NCBI GenBank assembly: GCA_029863385.1
Contig: JAOTVU010000004.1
Coordinates: 1-62,728, forward strand
Reading direction: 5' to 3'
DNA length: 62,728 nucleotides
From: Acidimicrobiia bacterium
GTDB taxonomy: Bacteria > Actinomycetota > Acidimicrobiia > Acidimicrobiales > SZUA-35
Every line of letters begins with the position of its first letter. Within the stretch, counting starts at the first letter, position 1. Position numbers and translations under genes: made by a program. The notes under the pieces were generated by a model. It did no database searches and was not told where the DNA came from. It was given only the letters and a program-made list of their open reading frames with translations. Below, piece after piece: positions 43,912 to 52,695 of the stretch.

Positions 43912-44882
43912 GTCGGGATCGGGCAACGAGCGGGCAGGGCGATGTCGAGAGGGCCGATCGGCCCGTTGTCGAGATCATCGACGCAGTGGTCCGGTTCGGG
44001 GAGGCCCGAGCAGTCGACGGTGTGAGCCTTTCGGTCGACCGGGGTGAGGTGCTTGCGCTGGTGGGCGAGTCGGGTTCGGGCAAGACCACGCTGATCCGGG
44101 CCGTTCAGGGCCTGCAGGCGCTGACCTCGGGACGGATCATGCTGACCGATCCCGCCGCAGTGCAGATGGTGTTCCAGGATCCGACCGGGGCCCTCAACCC
44201 GCGTCACACCATCGGGCGTATCGTGGGCGAGGGCCTCGACATCCGGGGCACCAACGGTCGGGATCGCACCGCCCTGGTGGCCGCTGCGCTGGCCGACGCC
44301 GGGCTGCGGCCGGCCGAGCGGTTCATCGATCGCTTCGCCCACGAGGTGTCGGGCGGACAGCGCCAGCGGGTGGTGATAGCCGGCGCAATGGTCATGGAAC
44401 CCGAGCTGCTGCTGGCCGACGAACCGGTGGCCTCGCTCGACGCGTCGATTCGAGGCGAGATCCTGGCCCTGCTCCGCTCGCTCGTCGACGGTCGGGGCCT
44501 GGCCATTGTCGCCGTCACCCACGACCTGGGTCTGGCCTGGAACATTGCCGATCGTATCGCCGTGATGTACCTGGGACGGATTGTGGAGATGGGCCCGACC
44601 GAGCCGGTCCTTTCCCAACCTCGACATCCGTACACCAGGGCCTTGCTGTCGGTCGTGCCCGAAGCCGGAGGACGGGAACGCCAGATCCTGGTGGGCGAAA
44701 CCCCCGATCCTCGTCGCATCCCCGACGGCTGCCGGTTCCGGCCCCGCTGCCCGCTCTATCAGTCGGGTGAGGCCGACCGGCTCGGTGTCGCCGCCCGGTG
44801 TGAGCGGGATGATCCGGTGCTGACTCGGGTCGCGGTCGCACCACCCCACAGCACGGCTTGCCACGCCGTCGGGCCGGAGTAG
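43908..44882 (+). CDS. ABC transporter ATP-binding protein, DppF/OppF type
   Basis: A 324-residue ATPase from ATG 43908. Walker A LVGESGSGKTTLIRAVQGLQ, signature VSGGQRQRVVIAGAMVMEPELLLADEP, switch AVTHDLGLAWNIADRIAVMYLGRIVEMGP, and the C-terminal CRFRPRCPLYQSGEADRLG...HSTACHAV with oligopeptide-type cysteines. Completes a five-part importer with the genes above. The Rieske oxygenase starts 9 bases after its stop. Confidence 0.9.
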   Translation: MSRDRATSGQGDVERADRPVVEIIDAVVRFGEARAVDGVSLSVDRGEVLALVGESGSGKTTLIRAVQGLQALTSGRIMLTDPAAVQMVFQDPTGALNPRHTIGRIVGEGLDIRGTNGRDRTALVAAALADAGLRPAERFIDRFAHEVSGGQRQRVVIAGAMVMEPELLLADEPVASLDASIRGEILALLRSLVDGRGLAIVAVTHDLGLAWNIADRIAVMYLGRIVEMGPTEPVLSQPRHPYTRALLSVVPEAGGRERQILVGETPDPRRIPDGCRFRPRCPLYQSGEADRLGVAARCERDDPVLTRVAVAPPHSTACHAVGPE

Positions 44883-44891
44883 GGAGGACCG

Positions 44892-46016
44892 GTGTCCGAC
44901 CACCCCCAGACGCCGGCTGATGAGACCGGCCTCATCCCGACTCTTGACGCCGCCGACTACCTCGACGGCGACGTATGGGCCGAGGAGCGGGAGCGGATCT
45001 GGTTTCGCCAGTGGGTGCTGGTGGGCCGTGACCACGATCTGCCGTCGCCCGGTGACCGGCTCGTGGTCGACGTGGCCGGCGAGTCGATCGTGGTGGTGCG
45101 CCGTGCCGACGGCGGGCTCGGCGGCTTCTACAACGTGTGCCGCCACCGGGGCTCGCAACTCGTCGAGCCCACTGCCGAAGGAGGGACCTGGGGGCCGCCG
45201 TCGAATCCGATGATCCGCTGTCCGTATCACGCCTGGACCTACGACCTCGGCGGGCGGTTGGTCAACGCCCCGTTCCTCGACGCCGAACGCACCCCGGCCG
45301 TGGCCCTGTACCCGGTCGGTGTCGACTGCTGGGGCGGATTCGTGTTCGTCAACCTGAGCCCGACCGACGCCGAGCCGCTGGCCGCCCAGCTCGGCCCGAT
45401 CGTCGACCGGGTGCAGCGGTACCCGCTGGCCGACCTGCGGCGGGGAGCGATCCTTCGTTACGAGGTGGCGGCCAATTGGAAGGTGGTGGCCGAGAACTAC
45501 AACGAGTGCTATCACTGCGGGCAAGTCCACCCCGAGCTGTGCGATCTGGTGCCCGCCTTTCGCAGGGGGGGTGTCGGCCTGGACTGGCCCGACGGGATCC
45601 CCCACCGGGACGGGGCCTGGACCTTCACCTTGAGTGGCACGTCGGACCGGCCACCGTTCCCCGGCCTGAACGAGGCCGAGCAGGTGCGACACAAGGGCGA
45701 GCTGATCTACCCGAATCTGCTGCTGAGCCTGTCGGCCGAGCACGTGGCCGCCTTCCACCTGCGGCCCCGCGGTCCCGGCGCAACCGTGGTGGACTGCGAG
45801 ATGCTGTTCCACCCGGACGCGCTCGCCGACCCCGGCTTCGACCCGTCCGATGTCGTCGAGCTGTGGGATCTGGTCAACCATCAGGACTGGACGGTGTGCG
45901 CCGGCGTTCAACGGGGCATGGCGTCGCGGGCCTGGTCGGGCGGTTGGTTCGCCCCCGCCGAGGACGACACCGCCGAGATCACCGCCTGGTACCGGCGATC
46001 GATGGGGCGATCATGA
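44892..46016 (+). CDS. Rieske non-haem iron monooxygenase, quaternary-amine demethylase type
   Basis: A 374-residue ring-hydroxylating-type oxygenase alpha subunit. The Rieske cluster is bound by Cys83-His85 (NVCRHRG) and Cys110-His113 (RCPYHAW). The mononuclear iron site is in ENYNECYHCGQVHPE (His208, His213) with an acidic ligand near Asp331 (HQDWTV). Glu205 sits at the bridging position that is Asp in most ring dioxygenases, as in carnitine/betaine-type demethylases. Closest functional relatives by motif are glycine betaine, stachydrine or carnitine monooxygenases. Coupled to a sarcosine-oxidase-like gene (ATGA overlap). The reductase partner is not in the window. The exact amine is not known. 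Confidence 0.8.
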   Translation: MSDHPQTPADETGLIPTLDAADYLDGDVWAEERERIWFRQWVLVGRDHDLPSPGDRLVVDVAGESIVVVRRADGGLGGFYNVCRHRGSQLVEPTAEGGTWGPPSNPMIRCPYHAWTYDLGGRLVNAPFLDAERTPAVALYPVGVDCWGGFVFVNLSPTDAEPLAAQLGPIVDRVQRYPLADLRRGAILRYEVAANWKVVAENYNECYHCGQVHPELCDLVPAFRRGGVGLDWPDGIPHRDGAWTFTLSGTSDRPPFPGLNEAEQVRHKGELIYPNLLLSLSAEHVAAFHLRPRGPGATVVDCEMLFHPDALADPGFDPSDVVELWDLVNHQDWTVCAGVQRGMASRAWSGGWFAPAEDDTAEITAWYRRSMGRS

Positions 46017-47254
46017 GCACGGCAGGCGGACATACCGCCGGTGAGTACGGCGTCCGAGAGTACGACGTCGCCGTGATCGGCCTCGGCGGGCTCGGGTCCG
46101 CGACCGCCAACACCCTGGCCCGCCGGGGGATGTCGGTGATCGCCTTCGAGCAGTTCGAGCTCGGACACGTCCGGGGAGCCTCTCACGGCGACTCCCGCAT
46201 CATCCGCCGGTCCTATCACACCGCCCAGTACGTGCGGCTCACCGCCGAGGCCTACCGGTGCTGGCGGGAGGTCGAGGCCGAGGCCGGTCGGGCCGTCATC
46301 ACCACCACCGGTGGGCTCGATCTGTTTCCCCCGGGCGCCGCCATCGATCCGGCCGACTATCGGTCCGCGCTCGCCGAGGTCGGTGTCGAACACGAATGGC
46401 TCGACGGCGACGAGATCCGTCGGCGGTGGCCTGCCTTCGCCTGTGGGATCCTGGTCGACGGTGAGATGCTGGCCATCCACTCGCCCGACACCGGGATCGT
46501 GCCGCCCGCCAGGGCGACCGGGCTGCTCCAGGAACTGGCGGTGGCCAACGGGGCCCGGCTTCGGCCCCGGACCCCGGTCGCGTCGCTTCACCCCGGCGGT
46601 GGAGAGGTCGTGGTGGTGACCACCGGGGGCCGCAGGGTCCGCTGCGGGGCGGTCGTCGTCTGCGCCGACGCCTGGACGAACCGATTGCTGGCCCCCCTCG
46701 GCCATCGCGTCCCGCTCACGGTCACCCGGGAACAGGTGAGCCATTTCCCGATCGGTCACCGGGAGGATCTGGCCATCGGACGGTTCCCGGTGTGGATCTG
46801 GATGGACGACCCGAGCTACTACGGCTTCCCGGTGTACGGGGTGGCCGAGCCCACCGGGGCGCCGGGTTCGACGCCGCAGATCAAGGCGTCGGAGGACTGC
46901 GGTGGCCCGGTGGTCGATCCGGACACCCGGCGTTTCGACCCCGGCCCCGGGATGGAGCAGCGGTTGACCGGATTCCTGCGTCAGCTGCTCGGATCGGGCC
47001 TCGGCCCTCCCCGGTCGTCGACCTGCCTCTACACCCTCACCACCGACCGGGACTTCGTGGCCGATCGGCTCGACGAGCACCCGAACGTCGTCGTCGGCCT
47101 CGGTGCGGCCCACGGCTTCAAGTTCGCCGCGTGGTTCGGTGAGGTGCTGGCCGACCTGGCCGTCGGCGGCGAACCGGGCGTCGAGCTTGCCCCGTTTGCG
47201 CTCGGCCGGCGTGGCCTGGATGGCGCCGCCGACCGTTCGTCCTGGTTGGTCTGA
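46013..47254 (+). CDS. monomeric sarcosine oxidase/N-methyl amino acid oxidase-like flavoprotein
   Basis: A 413-residue FAD enzyme. The dinucleotide motif DVAVIGLGGLGSATANTLARRG opens the protein, and GHVRGASHGDSRIIRRSYH is the monomeric sarcosine oxidase/SolA signature. Cys338 in STCLYTLTTDRDF matches the cysteine that links FAD covalently in MSOX. The end has PNVVVGLGAAHGFKFAAWFGE. It would oxidise the N-methyl group of sarcosine or a similar amine to formaldehyde with peroxide release. ATG 46013 overlaps the Rieske stop. With the upstream lyase it completes a plausible betaine-to-pyruvate path. Confidence 0.85.
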   Translation: MSTAGGHTAGEYGVREYDVAVIGLGGLGSATANTLARRGMSVIAFEQFELGHVRGASHGDSRIIRRSYHTAQYVRLTAEAYRCWREVEAEAGRAVITTTGGLDLFPPGAAIDPADYRSALAEVGVEHEWLDGDEIRRRWPAFACGILVDGEMLAIHSPDTGIVPPARATGLLQELAVANGARLRPRTPVASLHPGGGEVVVVTTGGRRVRCGAVVVCADAWTNRLLAPLGHRVPLTVTREQVSHFPIGHREDLAIGRFPVWIWMDDPSYYGFPVYGVAEPTGAPGSTPQIKASEDCGGPVVDPDTRRFDPGPGMEQRLTGFLRQLLGSGLGPPRSSTCLYTLTTDRDFVADRLDEHPNVVVGLGAAHGFKFAAWFGEVLADLAVGGEPGVELAPFALGRRGLDGAADRSSWLV

Positions 47255-47283
47255 TCGGCGCCGGTCGCGCCGCCCGAGCGGGA

Positions 47284-49476
47284 TCAGCCGGCGGCGACGT
47301 GGCGGGCGAACCAGTCGAGCACCCGTTCCATCCGGTCGATCCGCCGGTCGGGGCGCCCCGCGGTCGCGTAGACATGGGACTCCTCTGGGTAGAGCACGTA
47401 CTCGACTTCCCGACCCAGATGGCGCAGGGCGATGAAGAACTGCTCGTTGTCCTGGGGCGGGCAGCGAAGATCGGCCTCCGCCTGCAGGAGGAGAAGCGGC
47501 GTGCGAACGTTCGCCACGTGGCGCAGCGGCGACTGGCGCCACAACCGTTTGACCCCCTCGGGGCTCAACGGATCGCCGAGGCGGGCCTCCCGACAGTACT
47601 GCGGGCCGTAGTCGGAGTTGGCCCAGGCCGAGATCTGGTTTGTCACCCCGTTCTCCGACACCGCCGCCGCGAACCGGTCGGTGGTGCCGACCAGCCAGTT
47701 GACCAGGAACCCGCCATAACTCAACCCCAGGATCCCAAGACGGTCGGCGTCGGCCCACCCCCGGTCGACAAGATGGTCGGCCACGGCGTGCACATCGTCG
47801 GCGTCGGGACCGCCCCAGTGTCCGAGCTGCGGACGGATCCAATCGGCCCCGTAACCGGTGCTTCCCCGAATGTTGGGCAGTGCGACCCGGTACCCGGCCC
47901 CGGTCAACAGCATGACCTCCACCCCGGGAGCCGGGGCCCAGCAGCCGAGCGGTCCGCCGTGGATGTCGATGATCGTGGGCAGGCGGGTGTCGTCACCGGC
48001 GTCCGGTGGTGCGGCGATCCAGGTCTCGATCGGCCCGGCGGGCCCGTCGATGTCGAGCCTGGTCATCGTGGGTTCGGCGAACCGGCGCTGCCACCTCGAA
48101 CCGAAGCGGGTGTGGGTGCGGACCGGTGGTTCAGCGAGGGCAGTACCGCCGGCCTCGCCGGTGTCGACGGTCATGACCTCCATCGCCCGACCACCGAGTG
48201 TGCCCAGGACGACGACACGCGGTGGCACCGAGCCGGTGGCGACCGCCAGCGCGTGACTGGTCAGATCGAGCTCCGGACCCCTTTCGTGGCGGGGGGCGGT
48301 GGCCGGGCCGTCGATCGGCCGGCCGCTGTCCGGGTCGATGGTCCACCGTCGGGGCAGACTCCGGCCCCGATCGGTGACGGTGGCCACGATCGTGTGATCG
48401 TCGAGCCAGGCCGGACCGATCCTCGACGACACGGTCCAGCCGTGCAGGTCGGTGTCGCACCAGTTCCCAACGGGCCGATCCAGATCGGGGGTCAATGGCC
48501 ATGGCGCACCATCGCCGCTGCGGGCAGGGGCCAGGAGCAGGCCGGGGCTGACCTCGTCGGTCCAATCGGGCTCGTGCCGGCCGATCGCCACCAGCCAGCG
48601 GCCGTCGGGGCTCCAGGCGGGGTGGCTCGCCCCGCCCGGCGCGTCGAGCGCGGGCCATGGCTTCGATCGTTTTGCGCGAGGTCCGGCGTCGACGTCAACC
48701 GCCCAAACGATGGGGCGGGGGTGGAGGTCGGCGTCGGGACGCCGGTCGGCCACGAAGGCGACGGTGCGTCCATCGGGATGCCAGGTCGGTCCGCTCACAC
48801 CGTGGTCGCCGCTCGTGACCTGCCGTGGACGGGACCGGGCGGTGGTCCTGCCCGCGCCGGTGGCAACCTCCACGATGAACAGGTGCGACCAGTGGTCGAC
48901 GTGACCGTCCTCGTCCCACCGCCAGTCGGTGCGGGTGACCCTCCGGGCCCGGGGTGGTGGTGCGGCACGGAAGGCGGGGGACCCGACCGTCGGGTGGGGG
49001 CCGACCAGCCATCGAGCCGGCTCGGCTTCGGCGGCCATGGCCAGTCGGGTTCCGTCGGGCGACCAGGCGAACTCGCCGATGGCACCGAAGTCCGGTTTGG
49101 CAGTGTGGGGCGCCACGGTTTGGATCCGGCCGCCCTCGATTGGCATGACGAGGAGGGTCACCAGAGGTTCGGCAGCAGCCTTGGCGCCGCGGGGCTTCGC
49201 CCGTCCGCCGGTGTCGGCGGCACGGCGGAGGAAGGCGACCTGCCGGCCGTCGGGGGAGATGCGGGGATGGCCGTCGACCACCGGACCGTCGGTCAGCTGA
49301 ACTGTTTTGGCGGGTGATCGACGGGCCTGTGCCGGGTCGCCGAGGTCGACCAGGTGGAGGTGGGTTCGGTACTGGCCTCGCCGCACCACCCGGCGGGCGA
49401 CCACGGCCCGCCGACCGTCGGGGGTGACGTCGAGTTCCTCGACCACCGCCACCCGGGCGACGTCGGCGGGTTTCAT
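47284..49476 (-). CDS. S9-family prolyl oligopeptidase-like peptidase
   Basis: From ATG 49476 a 730-residue protein. The first two-thirds are a beta-propeller with repeated PRISPDGRQVAFLRR, FAWSPDGTRLAMA, TWHPDGRTVAFV, AWSPDGRWLVAI motifs. The C-terminal catalytic domain has IDIHGGPLG, the nucleophile GLSYGGF (about Ser587), Asp in QAEADLRCPP and His in EESHVYA. It is an acyl-aminoacyl or dipeptidyl peptidase type of the S9C group. Start 49551 would overlap the upstream hydrolase by about 50 bases; 49476 fits the domain better. Confidence 0.85.
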   Translation of the reverse strand: MKPADVARVAVVEELDVTPDGRRAVVARRVVRRGQYRTHLHLVDLGDPAQARRSPAKTVQLTDGPVVDGHPRISPDGRQVAFLRRAADTGGRAKPRGAKAAAEPLVTLLVMPIEGGRIQTVAPHTAKPDFGAIGEFAWSPDGTRLAMAAEAEPARWLVGPHPTVGSPAFRAAPPPRARRVTRTDWRWDEDGHVDHWSHLFIVEVATGAGRTTARSRPRQVTSGDHGVSGPTWHPDGRTVAFVADRRPDADLHPRPIVWAVDVDAGPRAKRSKPWPALDAPGGASHPAWSPDGRWLVAIGRHEPDWTDEVSPGLLLAPARSGDGAPWPLTPDLDRPVGNWCDTDLHGWTVSSRIGPAWLDDHTIVATVTDRGRSLPRRWTIDPDSGRPIDGPATAPRHERGPELDLTSHALAVATGSVPPRVVVLGTLGGRAMEVMTVDTGEAGGTALAEPPVRTHTRFGSRWQRRFAEPTMTRLDIDGPAGPIETWIAAPPDAGDDTRLPTIIDIHGGPLGCWAPAPGVEVMLLTGAGYRVALPNIRGSTGYGADWIRPQLGHWGGPDADDVHAVADHLVDRGWADADRLGILGLSYGGFLVNWLVGTTDRFAAAVSENGVTNQISAWANSDYGPQYCREARLGDPLSPEGVKRLWRQSPLRHVANVRTPLLLLQAEADLRCPPQDNEQFFIALRHLGREVEYVLYPEESHVYATAGRPDRRIDRMERVLDWFARHVAAG

Positions 49477-49499
49477 CGGGGGTCGGGGTGCTGGTCGGG

Positions 49500-51563
49500 T
49501 CACGGCTTCTCCGACCCGGTGACCGGTAGCCGGGGGAACGTTCGCTTCCACCGGCGGGAGAAGCCCACCGGCTCACCTTCGTCCACGTTTCCGGCGGCGT
49601 CCAGCTCGAGGGTCAGATGGAAGTCGCTGTGGTCGGAGCGAAGGTGGAGCCGGGCCTCGGTCGTGGCGATGACCCCGGGCCAGGCGAGTTCGAATCTGGC
49701 CCGTCCCGTGGCTTCGGCCAGCGCCGGGTGGATGGTCGAGACGCTGAGCTCGCCGCGGTACTCCTCCGACACGTGGGCGCCGTGGAGGCCGTCGTAGTCG
49801 TCGCCGTAGCGGGTGACGACTCGCGTCCGACGCTCGAGGACGTCGTGCTCGACTCGCCAGGTCACCCCTTCGGCCTCGTGGGGGTTCGGGCCGGATCCCG
49901 GCCCGAACGGGTGGGTCGAATCCGGTACGCCGTCGCCAACCGGGAGGTTCACGGTCACTGCGTTCAGGTCGACCTCGAGGGTGAGCGGCCCGGGTGGGGG
50001 CCAGCAGTTGGGCCAGTCCGTTCCGGCCACGGCCAGCCGAAGTCGGTGGCCCTCGACGAGGGTCCACGTTGTGGCCTCGAGAACCACGGTCACGTCGTAC
50101 CACCGGCCGGGTACGAGCGGCGACGGTTCGGTGCCGGGCCGTCCGCCGGGATCGGCGGGCCAGCAGCCCCGGTGGGTGAGATCGAGCATGCCCCGGGTGA
50201 TCAGCGCCGATGTTCCGTCGGGGAACACGTCGCACAGTTTCGCGCTCACGTGGCCGTAGGTTTGATCGCTGCGAACCTGGAGCCGCACCGTGGGCTGGCC
50301 CATGATCTCGATCGGTCGGGCTTCGTCGCCGTTCCTCTCGCCGTCGGCCCAGTCGCTCCGATCCCAGTCGACGGTGATCGACGCCGCATTGTCGAAGCGC
50401 TGGTCGAGTGGCTGACCCCAGGGCAGGCCACCGCCGCAGGAGTTCCAGGCCGCCACCCCGACATCGCCCCGGACGGGCAACGCCACCACCGTTCGGTTGC
50501 CGGTGTCGGGGGTCAGTGTGAGGGTACGCAGTCCATGCGGCGGCCAGGTCTCCAGCTCGCACCACCGGCCCGGATGGTGTGCGAGATCGGGTTCGGGCGC
50601 CACCGGTCCGCGAACATAGATTCGGGCGGGAGCGCCCGGTGGACGCGGGCCTCCTCGCAGGTGATGGTCGAAGAAGGCGATGATCTCGGTGTCGTCGTCG
50701 ATGTTGGGGCCGGGTCGGGCGCGTTTCGGTGATTTGTGGACCCACGGTCCGGCGATGAGCCGCCAGTCGTCGAGGCGGTTGGCCTCGTACTGCTCGATGA
50801 CCCGGAAGGTGTTGTTGCGGTAGCCGTCGGCCCAGCCGGCGATCAGCATGACCGGGCAGTCGATGCGGTCATAGCCCTCTCCATCGGGCCCGAGACGGAT
50901 GGAGCCCCGCCGCCAGGTCGGCCCATCGAGTGGATTGGCCAGCCACTCGATGAGCCATGGTGGAGTCTCGTCGAGCCGTCGCCGCCATTCCTCGACCCAG
51001 CCCGGTCCGAACACCGCCGGGACCGGCGGCAGGGCGTTCATGGCCACCATGTAGAGCGGGTAGTCGACGATGTCGAGGGCCCGCAGCACGCCACCGCAGT
51101 AGTGGACGTCGTCGGTGTAGCGGTCGTCGGTGGCGTAGGTGGCCACCACCGCACCGAGGGCCGCCGGGCGCCGATCCTCCGCGGCCGCCAGGTGGAGGGA
51201 GTTGAAGCCCGAGTAGGAGGTGCCGAACATGCCGACCCGCCCATTGGACCAGGGCTGGTCGGCCAACCACTGGATGGCCCTGGCCAGATCATCCACTTCG
51301 GGATCGGGATACTCGTCGTCGGCGATCCCGGTCGACGATCCGGTTCCCCGTAGGTCGAGCCGCAGCACGGCGAAACCGGCGTCGACGTAACGCTCATAGG
51401 TCGACCGGTACGATGCGGTCAGGTCGTCCTTGCGGTACGGCAGGGCCTCGAGCAGCGCCGCGAACGGGCCTGGTCCGTCGGGAAGGAAGAGGTCGGCGGC
51501 CAGGCGTACGCTGCGCCCGGACCCATCGTCGGATGTGATGAACACCGACCGTTCGGTTGTCAC
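49500..51563 (-). CDS. CocE/NonD-family hydrolase (X-Pro dipeptidyl-peptidase-like)
   Basis: From GTG 51563 a 687-residue alpha/beta hydrolase. LPYRKDDLTASYRSTYERYVDAGFAVLRLDLRGTGSSTG is the N-terminal signature. The nucleophile is about Ser116 in FGTSYSGFNSL, Asp is in IAGWADGYRNN and His in GPWVHKSP. The C-terminal jelly-roll (PepX_C) spans about residues 340-560. The family includes cocaine esterase and Xaa-Pro peptidases; the natural substrate is unknown. It is coupled in the same orientation with the S9 peptidase, suggesting joint peptide or ester turnover. A longer frame upstream is not supported. Confidence 0.85.
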   Translation of the reverse strand: MTTERSVFITSDDGSGRSVRLAADLFLPDGPGPFAALLEALPYRKDDLTASYRSTYERYVDAGFAVLRLDLRGTGSSTGIADDEYPDPEVDDLARAIQWLADQPWSNGRVGMFGTSYSGFNSLHLAAAEDRRPAALGAVVATYATDDRYTDDVHYCGGVLRALDIVDYPLYMVAMNALPPVPAVFGPGWVEEWRRRLDETPPWLIEWLANPLDGPTWRRGSIRLGPDGEGYDRIDCPVMLIAGWADGYRNNTFRVIEQYEANRLDDWRLIAGPWVHKSPKRARPGPNIDDDTEIIAFFDHHLRGGPRPPGAPARIYVRGPVAPEPDLAHHPGRWCELETWPPHGLRTLTLTPDTGNRTVVALPVRGDVGVAAWNSCGGGLPWGQPLDQRFDNAASITVDWDRSDWADGERNGDEARPIEIMGQPTVRLQVRSDQTYGHVSAKLCDVFPDGTSALITRGMLDLTHRGCWPADPGGRPGTEPSPLVPGRWYDVTVVLEATTWTLVEGHRLRLAVAGTDWPNCWPPPGPLTLEVDLNAVTVNLPVGDGVPDSTHPFGPGSGPNPHEAEGVTWRVEHDVLERRTRVVTRYGDDYDGLHGAHVSEEYRGELSVSTIHPALAEATGRARFELAWPGVIATTEARLHLRSDHSDFHLTLELDAAGNVDEGEPVGFSRRWKRTFPRLPVTGSEKP

Positions 51564-51806
51564 ATCCGACAGTTCACCACTTCCGGGCCGCGCCGGCAAC
51601 GACTTTCGCGCCAGGTCCCGGTGGCCGTCGGGTCGAGATCTTCCGTCTTCAACCGTTCTGGTGCCGTACTTGCCGGTTCTTGGGTGATCACGGGCCCAGA
51701 ACAGCCTCGATGAGGATTCCCACGTTGGGGATGGCCCGAACGCGGGTAACGATTGAGCACGCTCCATCCTGCCGGGCCGACCCGACCCAACCGAAACGAT
51801 CGCACC

Positions 51807-52685
51807 GTGACCGACCCGAATCCGCCCCAAACCGACACGCCGTCCTCGAACACGATCGCAGTCCACGCCCAGCTCGACTACGACCTGGCCACCGACGCCT
51901 CCTTCGCCTTCGCCGTGGCCGCGGCACGAACGGCCCGGCAACATCTGGAGAACGAGACCATCAGCCTTGACCCGACGCTCGACTACACGATCGAGTCCTA
52001 CGGGGAGGCTGGGTCCCATCAGTTGATTCGCTTCGATGCTCCCGTCGGACACATCACGCTGTCCTACGATGCCACCGCCGTCGTCCACCCTCGCAGCGAC
52101 CGGTCCGAGGATCTGACCCGGACCGCATTCGGTGCCATCCCCGCCGATCTCCTCCCCTTCGTGAACCCCAGCCGCTACTGCGAATCCGACACCCTGACCG
52201 CGCTGGCCACCCGTCTGTTCGGCGGTGTCGATCCGGGCTACGCGACGGTGCAGGCCGTCAACGACTGGGTCGGCTCGGAGATCCTCTATCTACCGGGCAC
52301 CACCGACGCCACCACGTCCGCGGTCGATGTGTTGGTACAGCGGTCCGGCGTCTGCCGCGATTTCGCCCACGTCGCCATCTCGTTGTGTCGGGCCCTTGGC
52401 ATTCCGGCCCGGTATGTGTCGGGGTACGGCATCGGCGTTGAACCCCAGGACTTCCACGGCTTCTTCGAGGCTTACCTCAGCGGCGACTGGTGGCTGTTCG
52501 ACCCCACGGGCATGGCCGCGGTCGACCACCTCGTGCGCATCGGTTACGGCCGTGACGCCGGTGACGCCTCGTTCGCAACGTTTGTCGGCCAGGCGAACCT
52601 GACGTCCAAGATCGTGACCGTCACCGAGCAAGGGGACCCGAGCGCCAACCCGTCGGATCCGGATACGGCCACGTCGACGGCCTGA
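51807..52685 (+). CDS. transglutaminase-like domain protein
   Basis: From GTG 51807 a 292-residue protein. An N-terminal beta-rich region (about 16-120) is followed by the transglutaminase-like core with the triad Cys183 (RSGVCRDFAH), His217 (DFHGFFEAYL) and Asp232 (LFDPTG). Bacterial members usually act as peptidases or amidases on peptide crosslinks. It is not next to the DUF4129/MoxR cluster that often carries such a gene. Its stop lies 4 bases from the stop of the convergent DUF2254 gene, inside a perfect palindrome. Confidence 0.85.
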   Translation: MTDPNPPQTDTPSSNTIAVHAQLDYDLATDASFAFAVAAARTARQHLENETISLDPTLDYTIESYGEAGSHQLIRFDAPVGHITLSYDATAVVHPRSDRSEDLTRTAFGAIPADLLPFVNPSRYCESDTLTALATRLFGGVDPGYATVQAVNDWVGSEILYLPGTTDATTSAVDVLVQRSGVCRDFAHVAISLCRALGIPARYVSGYGIGVEPQDFHGFFEAYLSGDWWLFDPTGMAAVDHLVRIGYGRDAGDASFATFVGQANLTSKIVTVTEQGDPSANPSDPDTATSTA

Positions 52686-52695
52686 CCGGTCAGGC
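52680..52695. other. perfect 16-bp palindrome spanning two convergent stops
   Basis: GCCTGACC/GGTCAGGC with no loop bases contains the TGA of the transglutaminase-like gene and the reverse-complement TGA of the DUF2254 gene. It may be a compact bidirectional terminator or simply the result of two opposed stop codons in similar context. Confidence 0.45.

Noticed and set aside
43677..45911. Long open frame opposite the ABC ATPase and Rieske genes (744 codons)
   Set aside because: It is the antisense shadow of well-supported genes and shows no recognisable domain.
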